Source: Thiomonas sp. X19 (GTDB taxonomy: Bacteria; Pseudomonadota; Gammaproteobacteria; Burkholderiales; Burkholderiaceae_C). Taken from it: 64,000 bases of DNA. A program made the position numbers and the translations under genes. The stretch covers positions 2,926,093 to 2,990,092 of the forward strand of contig NZ_LT605203.1 of NCBI RefSeq assembly GCF_900089495.1, given 5' to 3'. Positions within the stretch are counted from its first letter, which is position 1, and each line of letters starts with the position of its first letter. The notes beneath the pieces are model-generated. The model saw nothing but the letters and a program-made list of their open reading frames with translations. It searched no databases and was not told where the DNA came from. Below, in pieces: positions 45,751 to 54,360 of the stretch.

Positions 45751-47202
45751 ATGGCTTCAATACCCGTAACTCCAGCATCGTCGCCACAGGACTTGGCTTC
45801 AAGACCTGTCGCTGCGGCGCTTTCGCCCCAGAATCCAACCATCGCCGCGCGCATCGACCGCCTGCCGCCTTCCAGAACCGTGCGCAACATGGTGGCCTTG
45901 TTGTCGCTGGGTGGTTCATTCGAGTTCTACGACCTGTTCCTCACGGCCTACATCGCCCCCGGCCTGTTCAAGAGCGGGGTGTTCACCGCCACCACCAAGG
46001 GCCTGTTCGGCATGGAGGGCATCGCCAGCTTCGTCGCCGCGCTGTTCGGCGGTTTGTGGGTGGGCACCTTGTTCGTGAGCTGGCTGTCGGACCGGTATGG
46101 GCGGCGCGCGGTCTACACCTGGTCGCTGCTGTGGTACTGCGCGGGCACGCTCATCATGGCGTTTCAGCACACGGCGATGAGCATCGACATCTGGCGCTTC
46201 ATCGCTTCCATCGGCATCGGCGTGGAGCTGGTGAACATCGACAGTTACGTGTCGGAAATGGCACCCCGCGCGCAACGCGGACAATATTTCGCATTCAACC
46301 AGGTCTTTGCCTTCGCAGCGGTTCCGGTGGTGGCGTTCCTCGGGTGGATGCTGGTTCCGCAGCAAATCATGGGACTGGACGGCTGGCGCTGGGTGGCGAT
46401 CATTGGCGCGATTGGCGCGGTGTTCGTCTGGTTCATCCGGCTGCGCCTGCCCGAATCTCCCCGCTGGCTGGCGCAGCACGGCCGGCACGAGGAGGCCGAT
46501 CGCATCATGCGCACCATTGAGGGCAAGGTGCAGGCCGAGACGGGGCAGCCGCTGCCGCCGCCGGTCGTGGTGGCGGGAGAGGACGAAACGGTGCGCGGCG
46601 CATGGATGGAAATGTGGCACGACGCCTACCGTCGCCGCACCACCATGCTCATCCTGTTCAACATCTTGCAGACCGTTGGTTTTTACGGCTTTGCGGTCTG
46701 GGCACCGACCTACCTGATTTCAAAGGGGCTGGATGTCACCAAATCGCTGGAGTACACCTTCATCATCGCGATGGCCAATCCCGTGGGGCCACTGATCGGT
46801 TTGGTGTTTGCGGACCGATTCGAGCGCAAGTGGCAGATCGGCATCGCTGCCCTGGTGGTCGCCGGTGCCGGCTTGCTGTTCGCCAATTCTGCGGCGGCGC
46901 TGCCGATTGTGCTGTTCGGCATCCTGGTCACGCTGGCAAACAACTGGATGAGCTTTGCGTTTCATGCTTACCAGTCCGAGCTTTACCCGACGCGCATCCG
47001 GGCGCGAGCTGTGGGCTTCGTGTATTCGTTCAGCCGCATCAGCGCGGTGTTCAGCGGATTTTTGATCGCTTGGCTGCTGGGGCACTATGGAGCCATGGGG
47101 GTGTTCAGTTTCATCGCCGCAGCCATGGTGGGGGTTTTCCTCGTCGTTGCCACGATGGGCCCGAAAGTGACGAAGCGCCGGCTGGAGGATATTGCACGCT
47201 AG
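45751..47202 (+). CDS. MFS metabolite transporter
   Basis: This 483-residue permease has twelve predicted membrane segments. [17 protein letters not shown] in the 2-3 loop, [20 protein letters not shown] in the central part and [20 protein letters not shown] in the second half are typical of the metabolite:H+ symporter and sugar porter group. The ATG at 45751 has AGGAG at the right distance; an upstream TTG is less likely. Next to the CoA-transferase and lyase genes, it probably imports their substrate, an organic acid. Confidence 0.87.
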   Translation: MASIPVTPASSPQDLASRPVAAALSPQNPTIAARIDRLPPSRTVRNMVALLSLGGSFEFYDLFLTAYIAPGLFKSGVFTATTKGLFGMEGIASFVAALFGGLWVGTLFVSWLSDRYGRRAVYTWSLLWYCAGTLIMAFQHTAMSIDIWRFIASIGIGVELVNIDSYVSEMAPRAQRGQYFAFNQVFAFAAVPVVAFLGWMLVPQQIMGLDGWRWVAIIGAIGAVFVWFIRLRLPESPRWLAQHGRHEEADRIMRTIEGKVQAETGQPLPPPVVVAGEDETVRGAWMEMWHDAYRRRTTMLILFNILQTVGFYGFAVWAPTYLISKGLDVTKSLEYTFIIAMANPVGPLIGLVFADRFERKWQIGIAALVVAGAGLLFANSAAALPIVLFGILVTLANNWMSFAFHAYQSELYPTRIRARAVGFVYSFSRISAVFSGFLIAWLLGHYGAMGVFSFIAAAMVGVFLVVATMGPKVTKRRLEDIAR

Positions 47203-47379
47203 CCATGCTGCGTCATGTATTAAAAGGCTGCGCGGTTCCCAGACTCTGCCGATCTCTGGGCGCCGCGCACCGGCATCGGACGCGCCAGCGCATACCCTTG
47301 GCCGGCCGTGGCGTCCTATGTGAAGTCTGAAAACCGAGCTTGGCACGGCCAGATCATCAGGTCGGCAGCGCGAAGCCGC

Positions 47380-48558
47380 TCAAGATCCGAGAAATTCACC
47401 AATCGGCTTCAAGCCATCCAAACGATCACAGACTGCCTTGACGATCATCAGAATCGGCACCCCAAGCAGTAAGCCCCAGACCCCCCAGAGCCACCCCCAG
47501 GCGAGCAATCCGACAAAGACGGCCACCGGGCTGAGTTGGCTGCTGCGACTGGTCAGCCAAGGCGTCAGCAAATTGCCAACCAGCGTATGGATCCCCAGGG
47601 AAACCCCGCCGATGACCAGGGCCATGTCGAGAGAGCCAAACTGCAAAAAAGCGACCAGTCCCGATGTGGATGCCGTGATCAGTGAGCCGACATAAGGCAC
47701 CAGGTTCAAGACACCCGCCACAATGCCCCAGACTGCGGCGTTTTGTAGACCCAGCGCCATCAGCGCCAGCCCGGTGAGCACGGCCACCAGCGCACTCGTG
47801 AAAATCTGCACTTGCAGATAGCGCTGGATCTGATCGGTAATTTCATGGAGAGCTTGCAGCGTGATTTTCTTGCTGCTCAAACTCGGGCCGGCCAGCTTGA
47901 TCAGCTTGCGTCGGAAGCTGTCGCCAGAAATGATCAGGAAGTAGGTCAGGAACAGGACGGCTGCGGTCTGACCAAGCAGGGTCAACAAGCCGATCGTGCT
48001 CGACCACAAATAGTCTTTGACATTGAAACTCGAAGGCTCAACGACCACGCGCATGGCTTCATGGCTGTTGCGAACCTCCCTCCGATTCCCGGCCGCCTTT
48101 TCAATTTGGGTTGCGGCTTTTTGCACCGTCTCCAGTGCTGTGTCGTGATTTCCATTGCTGGGCTTGATCTCCATCCTGAACTTTTGGACGGCAGCCGGTA
48201 AGGCGACAACCAGCCTCGTCGCCTGGTTACTCAGCAGGTACGCGGCAACGCCTACTGCGCTGCAAATCGTCAACAGGATCAAGGCGGCACCGAGCCAGCG
48301 AGGTATGCGTCGGTGTTCCAGCCAGTTCACCGCCGGCGAAAGTGCGTAGCTCAGCATCAGACTCGTCATGAGCGGTATGAAAACGGCCTTGGCCCAGCTC
48401 AGTACGAAGATGCTTGCCAGCGCGGCCAGAAGCACCAGCGACATGCTGCGAATGTTGACCGGAACATGCATCAGCAACGGCGTCGGCTCGCTCGCACTGC
48501 GCTCTTGCACCGCATGCGGCAGGGGTAATGTCGGGCTGTTGTCGTCGTCTTCGCGCAT
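47380..48558 (-). CDS. AI-2E family transporter (PerM-type)
   Basis: The 392-residue integral membrane protein has about seven to eight hydrophobic segments. Family stretches are LSYALSPAVNWLEHRRIPRW, ALGLQNAAVWGIVAGVLNLVPYVG and LTPWLTSRSSQLSPVAVFVGLL. A long soluble loop lies near residues 120-200. Members act as exporters or sodium/proton antiporters; the AI-2 name does not prove quorum signal transport. It stands alone on the minus strand. Confidence 0.88.
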   Translation of the reverse strand: MREDDDNSPTLPLPHAVQERSASEPTPLLMHVPVNIRSMSLVLLAALASIFVLSWAKAVFIPLMTSLMLSYALSPAVNWLEHRRIPRWLGAALILLTICSAVGVAAYLLSNQATRLVVALPAAVQKFRMEIKPSNGNHDTALETVQKAATQIEKAAGNRREVRNSHEAMRVVVEPSSFNVKDYLWSSTIGLLTLLGQTAAVLFLTYFLIISGDSFRRKLIKLAGPSLSSKKITLQALHEITDQIQRYLQVQIFTSALVAVLTGLALMALGLQNAAVWGIVAGVLNLVPYVGSLITASTSGLVAFLQFGSLDMALVIGGVSLGIHTLVGNLLTPWLTSRSSQLSPVAVFVGLLAWGWLWGVWGLLLGVPILMIVKAVCDRLDGLKPIGEFLGS

Positions 48559-48859
48559 GATGTGCTTTCATCAAAAGTTCTCGAGAACATCGCCGACGAA
48601 GCGCGATGGAATGCATCCAACTGCCTGCTCCAGAGTTCCGCATGCAAGATCCGAACCCATGAAATGGGTTGCCTGGGTCGCGCGGCAGGTCCTATTCCAA
48701 GAATCGCGCTGCCCTGATGCGGTGATCTCTTTCAGGATTGCTGGCCTGGCGCACGGTCTGCTCACACCCCAGTGCAGTTCCTTGGGTTCCTTGTATTGTT
48801 GTTGTATTGGCCCGGGAGCCGTCCTAGCATGCAAACTCCACTTCAAGGAAAGGATGGCC
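48559..48859. other. Intergenic stretch upstream of the phasin gene
   Basis: About 300 bases between the divergent permease and phasin genes. A tandem TTGTATTG TTG TTGTATTG run lies near 48790-48810, otherwise nothing was recognised. AAGGAAAGG just before 48860 is the phasin ribosome site. Confidence 0.35.
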
Positions 48860-49411
48860 ATGAATCCCGAACAGTTGATTGCCGCGCAAAAAGCCCAGTT
48901 CGAAAATCTGTTCAATATGGTGACCAAGACCATGGACAGCATGGAAAAGCTGGTGACCCTCAGCATGCAGACCGTGAAGTCCACCTTGCAGGATAGTGCC
49001 GAGGAGACCATGGCCAAGATGTCGGCCAAGGATTTGCAGAGTCTGACGACCCAACAGGGCCAGTGGATGGAACCGATGGCCGAACGCATGCTGAGCTATG
49101 CCCAACATGTGCAGCAGATCACTTCTGGTGCCCAGGCTGAAATCGCCAAAAATGCAGAGGCACAGGTGGCGGAGATGCATCGCCAGTTCATGGCCCTGGT
49201 CGAAAGCTCGGCGAAACACGCCCCAGCTGGCTCCGAGCCCGCCGTGGCGATGATGAAGACGGCCATCCAAGGCGCCAACGCTGCTTACGACTCGGTGCGC
49301 AAAGCGTCCAAGCAAGCTGGCGAAATGGCCGAGACGAATCTGTGTGCAGCCACGACTGCCGCGCGCAAATCGGTCGAAGCCGCCTCGGCCAGGTCCAAGC
49401 GCAAAACCTGA
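48860..49411 (+). CDS. phaP: Phasin family protein
   Basis: The 183-residue, mostly helical, alanine-rich protein would coat polyhydroxyalkanoate granules. It starts MNPEQLIAAQKAQFENLFNM, a classical phasin opening. It has heptad-like amphipathic helices through the middle and a basic C-terminus (SARSKRKT). The ATG at 48860 was chosen over 48854 because of the spacing to AAGGAAAGG. No synthase gene is beside it. Confidence 0.85.
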   Translation: MNPEQLIAAQKAQFENLFNMVTKTMDSMEKLVTLSMQTVKSTLQDSAEETMAKMSAKDLQSLTTQQGQWMEPMAERMLSYAQHVQQITSGAQAEIAKNAEAQVAEMHRQFMALVESSAKHAPAGSEPAVAMMKTAIQGANAAYDSVRKASKQAGEMAETNLCAATTAARKSVEAASARSKRKT

Positions 49412-49535
49412 GACCAGGCTGCCGAATCGACCTCAACCCCGTTGGAGTCCAGCATCGAGGCGTGGGGCACCGCTGGCCTCGGGGGTTTCCTCGTGCATGC
49501 GCTGCGCGGAGAGATGCGGCCCTAGCCAAACATCG

Positions 49536-49787
49536 TTATTCCTGATCCGTCAGTTGCGAATGGACCAGCTTGAGACCCTGCAGCATCGGCGGGCTGGCGA
49601 TGATCTTTTCGCGATCGCAAGTGATGGTGATCTGCGCGATTTTGCTGGGCTGGGCCTTCTGGATCGTGCAGTCGAACGCAGCCTGAGCACCCTCGGCGTC
49701 ATTCCAGGTCGACGGCTTGGCGGAGGCGGTCGGCAGGTGTCAGGCTGCGAGGACAGTCAGCGCCCGCGCAGCCGGCTGCAGTGTCAT
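49536..49787 (-). pseudogene. Small exported protein interrupted by an in-frame TGA
   Basis: From the ATG at 49787 (GGAGG upstream) the frame reads a start of a signal peptide (MTLQPAARALTVLAA). It then meets TGA at 49740-49742 (codon 16) and continues in frame with SAKPSTWNDAEGAQAAFDCT and SKIAQITITCDREKIIASPP to a TAA at 49536. Removing the TGA gives an 83-residue protein with a signal peptide and two cysteines. The function is unknown. Confidence 0.5.
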
Positions 49788-49812
49788 GGTCATGCCTCCA
49801 AACGGTCCAGGC

Positions 49813-50190
49813 TCAAAGCCCCAGCTCCTTGAACACTTCGCGCGCAATGCGAAAACTATCGATGGCGGCGGGTGCGCCACAGTAAACGACTGCCTGGAGG
49901 AACACCTCCTTGATTTCGTCCCGAGTCACCCCGTTGGTGAGGGCTCCCCGAATGTGCAGCTTGAGTTCGTGCGGCCGGTTGAGTGCGGTGAGCATGCCTA
50001 AATTGAGCAGGCTGCGGTCACGACGCGACAGACCGGGGCGAGACCAAATCTCGCCCCAGGCGTACTCGGTCACCAAACTTTGCAGGTCGCGGTTGAAATC
50101 GTCGGCACTGCTGATGGCAGCGTCCACATAGTCGGCCCCCAGCACGTCCTTGCGGACAGCCAGGCCACGGTCGTATCGATTTTGATCCAT
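49813..50190 (-). CDS. Carboxymuconolactone decarboxylase family protein (PcaC-like)
   Basis: The 125-residue product has RDRSLLNLGMLTALNRPHEL and FLQAVVYCGAPAAIDSFRIA. These are the helices and the YCG-A-P segment of 4-carboxymuconolactone decarboxylases of the protocatechuate branch. The ATG at 50190 is used; a longer frame to 50217 has no homology. No other pca gene is nearby, so the true substrate is open, and related proteins also act as peroxidases. Confidence 0.82.
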   Translation of the reverse strand: MDQNRYDRGLAVRKDVLGADYVDAAISSADDFNRDLQSLVTEYAWGEIWSRPGLSRRDRSLLNLGMLTALNRPHELKLHIRGALTNGVTRDEIKEVFLQAVVYCGAPAAIDSFRIAREVFKELGL

Positions 50191-50324
50191 CTGGTTCTCT
50201 ATCAAGCATCGATGCATGGCGTCGAGTCAGAAAAAACTCTTCGCACGAGCAGGATGACGAAAGCTGCGAGATCGCCTTCAATGAGGCGAATCAAGTCTAA
50301 GGCAACGCTGGACAAGTCCCTCGT

Positions 50325-50842
50325 GCGCATCGCATCCGCGCCTCGGGCGGTCTGCGGCGCTACGGAGAAGCCGACGACGCGCCAGCCCAGGCCGAGGCAC
50401 CGAAGGCCAACCCCATCGCCATGGCCTTCGGCGCCCTCGGCAAGGCCGTGAAGGTGCGCGACTTCTGGCTGCTCTTCTTCAGCTTCTTCATCTGCGGCGC
50501 GACCACCAACGGCTATATCGGCACGCACTTCATTGCCATGTGCGGCGACCACGGCCTGCCGGTCTTCGCCCTGTTCTACGGGCTGGATTGGGTGGCCACC
50601 GTGCCGCCGACCGTACGCCTCACGAACGATGCGTTCGGCAGCCGCGAGGCGCCCATCGTGCTCGGCTGGATCGTGGCCGGTCACCAGATCGGGGCGGCCT
50701 TTACCGCGTTGATGTGAGGGATCCTGCGCAGCAGCTACGGCAATTACGCCTTGGCCACGACCCTCTCCGGCATCCTCGGATTGGTTGCCGCCGTGCTGGT
50801 GCTGCGCATCCGCAGTCGCCCGGTGCGCGTGGTTGCCGCTTG
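50325..50842 (+). pseudogene. MFS transporter relic with internal deletion and stop
   Basis: The frame reads KVRDFWLLFFSFFICGATTN then YIGTHFIAMCGDHGLP, and jumps to VFALFYGLDWVATVPPTVRL with several membrane segments missing. It hits TGA at 50715-50717 and continues in frame with [20 protein letters not shown] to 50842. The matched pieces are the linker and last helices of an MFS permease of the monocarboxylate type. The 5' half is absent as well. Confidence 0.75.
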
Positions 50843-50862
50843 AGTCGCAAAGGGCCTCGATC

Positions 50863-51349
50863 ATGCGAATACTTGTCATCGGCGCCGGAGTGATCGGCGG
50901 CTATTTTGGCGGCCGGCTGCTGCAAGCAGGTCAGAACGTGACCTTTCTCGTGCGCGCGCCGCACGCTGCAACTCGGGATCTCCGGTTTGCAAATCCAGAG
51001 TCCGCTCGGCCACGTCGCCATTCACGAACCGGCCACCGTCCAGGCGGAGAATTTGCGCACCCACTTCGACCTCATCGTGCTGTGCTGCAAGGCTTACGAC
51101 CGGGATGACGTCATCTTGGAGCGCACGCGCGAAATCCTGACCACGGAAGGTTCCACATTGACGGCCTCGGTGCTTCGTGACATCGAGAACGGCTCCCGCA
51201 TCGAAACCGACCACATCGTGGGAGACATGCTCCAACGTCGAACTGAAGCCGGGCTTGAGTCGAGTGGCGCCTCTCTGGCTTTCCATCGCCTATGCCATCT
51301 GAAGGCCTATGAGGCGCGCAGGGCTGGAACTGCAAGCAAGGCACCTTGA
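50863..51349 (+). pseudogene. Ketopantoate reductase-like (PanE) relic
   Basis: The gene starts [20 protein letters not shown], a Rossmann start of the PanE family, and shifts frame near 50970. It goes on with [22 protein letters not shown] and ends with IETDHIVGDMLQRRTEAGL, the C-terminal helix region. The active-site middle (about 150 residues) is missing. So there is one frameshift plus a large deletion. It follows the MFS relic by 20 bases, suggesting the two once formed a unit. Confidence 0.75.
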
Positions 51350-51516
51350 TGACGCCATGAACGCGTGATTGCGGACGTCATGGGCCGCGGTGCAAAATTT
51401 CGTGTGCTGGCCACATGCTTGGCCGCGTGATGTCGATCCGGCATCGTCTGGCGCGTCGTATCGGCAGGGCGCGGTCATTTGCGCTGCCCCGTCACCCCAT
51501 CCAGCAGGAGACCGCC

Positions 51517-51939
51517 ATGCGCTTCATGATCATCGTCAAGTCCAATCCTGAATTCGAGGCCCAGGCCAGCACCGGCTTCCAGCCCGAGCCCACCGTATTC
51601 GCCGAGATGGCCGCCTACCACGAGGAACTGGCGCGCGCCGGCGTGCTGCTCGAAGGCAACGGCCTCAAACCCAGCCACACCGGCTGGCGCGTGCGTTACG
51701 ACGGCCAGCGCCGCACCGTCATCGACGGCCCGTTCACCGAATCCAGGGAGCTGATCGCCGGCTACACCCTGATCCAGGTGCAGTCGCGCGAGGAAGCGCT
51801 GGAATGGGCGCGGCGCTTTCCCAACCCGGTCGGCCAAGGTCAGCCGGCCGAGATCGAGGTGCGCCAGCTGTTCGAGCTGGACGACTTCGCGCCATCCGGC
51901 GAGGTCGAGCGCTTCCGCGCCCTCGATGCTGCGAAATAA
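51517..51939 (+). CDS. DGPF/YCII-family protein
   Basis: The 140-residue product has RFMIIVKSNPEFEAQ at the start and the motif IDGPFTESRELIAGYTLIQV, which defines DGPF-domain proteins. Genes of this kind are typically co-regulated with ECF42 sigma factors, and one is present at 57857. The biochemical role of the family is poorly known. GGAG lies before the ATG. First of a run of five small genes. Confidence 0.83.
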   Translation: MRFMIIVKSNPEFEAQASTGFQPEPTVFAEMAAYHEELARAGVLLEGNGLKPSHTGWRVRYDGQRRTVIDGPFTESRELIAGYTLIQVQSREEALEWARRFPNPVGQGQPAEIEVRQLFELDDFAPSGEVERFRALDAAK

Positions 51940-52031
51940 AACCGGCGTGCGTGTCGATTTGCGCCGACCTGGCACGTCGTTCGAACAGGGCGCCAGGCAA
52001 CGCCCTCAACCCGACGCAACAGGAGATCATC

Positions 52032-52493
52032 ATGAGCAAGGTCAAAGCCATCCCCGACGGCATGCACAGCCTCACGCCGCATCTGGTCTGCCGCAACGCT
52101 GCGGCGGCGATCGACTTCTACCGCCGCGCTTTCGGCGCCATCGAGCAGTTCCGCCTGCCGACGCCAGACGGCAAGCTGATCCACGCCTGCGTGCTGATCG
52201 GCGACTCGCAGCTGTTTCTGTTCGACGAGATGCCCAAGCACGGCGCACTCGGCCCGCAGGCGCTGAAGGGCTCGCCGGTGACGATTCACCTGCAGGTGCA
52301 GGACGCCGATGCCACATTCGCGCGCGCGGTGGACGCCGGCGCGAAAATCACCATGCCGCTGGCCGACCAGTTCTGGGGCGACCGCTACGGCCAGTTGGAA
52401 GATCCGTTCGGTCACCACTGGGCCGTCGCCACCCATGTGCGCGACCTCAGCCCGGAGCAGATCCGGGTTGCGGCGGCCGAGGCCATGCGATGA
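52032..52493 (+). CDS. VOC/PhnB-like protein
   Basis: The 153-residue product has one glyoxalase-like fold: LTPHLVCRNAAAAIDFYRRAFGAIEQF in the first half and DRYGQLEDPFGHHWAVATHV at the end, the latter with the usual histidine and acidic residues. Such proteins commonly accompany DGPF genes. The substrate is unknown. AGGAG and ATCATC precede the ATG. Confidence 0.82.
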   Translation: MSKVKAIPDGMHSLTPHLVCRNAAAAIDFYRRAFGAIEQFRLPTPDGKLIHACVLIGDSQLFLFDEMPKHGALGPQALKGSPVTIHLQVQDADATFARAVDAGAKITMPLADQFWGDRYGQLEDPFGHHWAVATHVRDLSPEQIRVAAAEAMR

Positions 52494-52543
52494 GCGGCGC
52501 TGGGCAAAATCCAACTTTCATCCTGCTTGCCAAGGAGCACACC

Positions 52544-52933
52544 ATGGAGCGCAATCCCGTCGGCTGGTTCGAGATCTATGTGCAGGACATCGCCCGCGCG
52601 CGCCGTTTCTACGAGGCCGTATTCCAGTGCAAGCTGCAGCGGCTCGGCACGCCCGCTTCCATGCAGGATGCGGGCATGGAGCTGTGGGCCTTTCCGGCGC
52701 AGCCGGAACGCCGGGGCGCGGGAGGTGCGTTGGTGAAGATGCCTGGCGCGCCCTCCGGCGGCCTCGGCACGCTGGTGTATTTCAGCTGCGCCGACTGCGC
52801 CGTGGAAGCCGCCCGCGTGGCGCCTGCCGGCGGGCGCATCGAGCGGCCCAAGATGGCCATCGGCGACTACGGCCACATTGCGCTGGCGGTCGACACCGAG
52901 GGCAATACCATCGGCCTGCATTCGATGCAGTAG
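52544..52933 (+). CDS. VOC family protein
   Basis: The 129-residue product has GWFEIYVQDIARARRFYEAVF and closes with IALAVDTEGNTIGLHSMQ, the two ends of a VOC domain. AAGGAG precedes the ATG. It is 50 bases after the previous VOC gene and 28 bases before the next DGPF gene. The function is not known. Confidence 0.82.
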   Translation: MERNPVGWFEIYVQDIARARRFYEAVFQCKLQRLGTPASMQDAGMELWAFPAQPERRGAGGALVKMPGAPSGGLGTLVYFSCADCAVEAARVAPAGGRIERPKMAIGDYGHIALAVDTEGNTIGLHSMQ

Positions 52934-52961
52934 CCGCCGCGCAAGCCAAGGGAGCGAGTCC

Positions 52962-53318
52962 ATGAAATTTCTGTTGTCGATCGTCGAGCCGCGCGGCCAG
53001 CGCGAAGCGCGCAGCGAGGCCGAAGGCCGCGCGTGCTACGAGGAGATGCAGCGCTTCGGTGAGCAGTTGGCCGCGCGTGGCCAGTTGCTGGCCAGCGAGT
53101 CGCTGCGCCCCGACCGTCACGGCGTGCGCGTGCAGGTGCACGAGGGCAAGCCGCAGCTGCGCGACGGCCCGTTCGCCGAGGCCAGGGAAATGATCGGCGG
53201 TTTTTTCCTGCTCGACTGCGCCAGCCTGGACGAGGCCGTCGCCATCGCTCAGCGTTGTCCCGCCGCGCGCTTCGCCACCGTCGAGGTGCGCGAGTGCGCG
53301 CCCTGCTATGTGCAATGA
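52962..53318 (+). CDS. DGPF/YCII-family protein
   Basis: The 118-residue product has KFLLSIVEPRGQREAR and the motif LRDGPFAEAREMIGGFFLLD. It is a second DGPF protein, shorter than the one at 51517. Expected to be under the same ECF42-type control. No catalytic residue is established for the family. Confidence 0.83.
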   Translation: MKFLLSIVEPRGQREARSEAEGRACYEEMQRFGEQLAARGQLLASESLRPDRHGVRVQVHEGKPQLRDGPFAEAREMIGGFFLLDCASLDEAVAIAQRCPAARFATVEVRECAPCYVQ

Positions 53319-53416
53319 AACGCGCGGCACCCCGCACGCTTCGCGCAAGTGTCGACGCGCGGATCGAAGCGCCTGCGGGGACGACCGGCCTTGATATTGA
53401 TTGATGGAGAAACCTC

Positions 53417-53902
53417 GTGACGAAGATTGCCAAAAACACAATTTGCCTCTGGTTCGACGGCACCGCTGAGGACGCGGCGCGGTTCTATGCCGCCACCTTT
53501 CCCGATTCCTCGGTCGAGGCGGTGTACCGCGCGCCGGGCGACTATCCCGCCGGGAAGCAGGGCGATGTGCTGACGGTCAAGTTCACCGTGATGGGCATTC
53601 CCTGCCTCGGGCTCAACGGTGGGCCCGCTTTCAGGCATAGCGAAGCCTTTTCGTTCCAGATTGCCACCGCCCACCAGGCCGAAACGGACCGCTACTGGCA
53701 TGCGATCGTCGACAGCGGCGGCGAGGAAAGTGCGTGCGGCTGGTGCAGGGACAAGTGGGGTTTGTCGTGGCAGATCACCCCGATGGCGCTGACGGAAGCG
53801 ATTGCCGACCCCGACCCTGCAGCAGCCAAGCGCGCGTTCGACGCAATGATGACGATGCGCAAGATCGACATCGCCACGATCGAGGCGGCGCGGCGCGGCT
53901 GA
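53417..53902 (+). CDS. VOC/PhnB-like protein
   Basis: The 161-residue product starts with GTG at 53417 after GATGGAGAA. It has NTICLWFDGTAEDAARFYAATFP and VMGIPCLGLNGGPAFRHSEA, then CGWCRDKWGLSWQITPMAL, typical of the subgroup annotated as ubiquinone-methyltransferase-like. That name is historical and the role is unknown. It ends 64 bases before the reductase gene that carries the IS1182 element. Confidence 0.82.
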   Translation: MTKIAKNTICLWFDGTAEDAARFYAATFPDSSVEAVYRAPGDYPAGKQGDVLTVKFTVMGIPCLGLNGGPAFRHSEAFSFQIATAHQAETDRYWHAIVDSGGEESACGWCRDKWGLSWQITPMALTEAIADPDPAAAKRAFDAMMTMRKIDIATIEAARRG

Positions 53903-54360
53903 CTCGAAACCACCGTCGCTGCGCCCATCAACGTGAGGCCGACACCCCACAAGCGCGAGGAGAACCATGCACAAAGTCTTCGTCAACATCGGCCTCAGCC
54001 TCGATGGCTACATGGCGCCGGAAGGCATGACCATGGGCAAGCCCGAGCACAAGAACTGGGGCGCCAGGTGGGGTGCGCTGATGGGCTGGCTCATCAAGCA
54101 GCAGTCCTTCCGCGACAACCTCAAGCTCGGACCGGGCGGCGAGACCGGCCCGGTCAACGACCTGGTTCGCGGCACCATGGAGCGCATCGGCGCCAGCATC
54201 ACGGGCAAGCGCATGTTCGACCAGGGCGAGGTCGCCTGGCCCGAGGAGGCGCCGTTTCACACCCCGGTCTACGTCCTGACCCATCAGCGGCGCGAACCCT
54301 GGGTGCGCCCTGGCGGGACGACCTTCCACTTCATCACCGACGGGCCGCAGCGTGCCCTAG

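Noticed and set aside
47380..48558. Quorum-signal AI-2 exporter linked to the rpf system
   Set aside because: The family name is historical; members transport other solutes, and nothing connects this lone gene with rpf.
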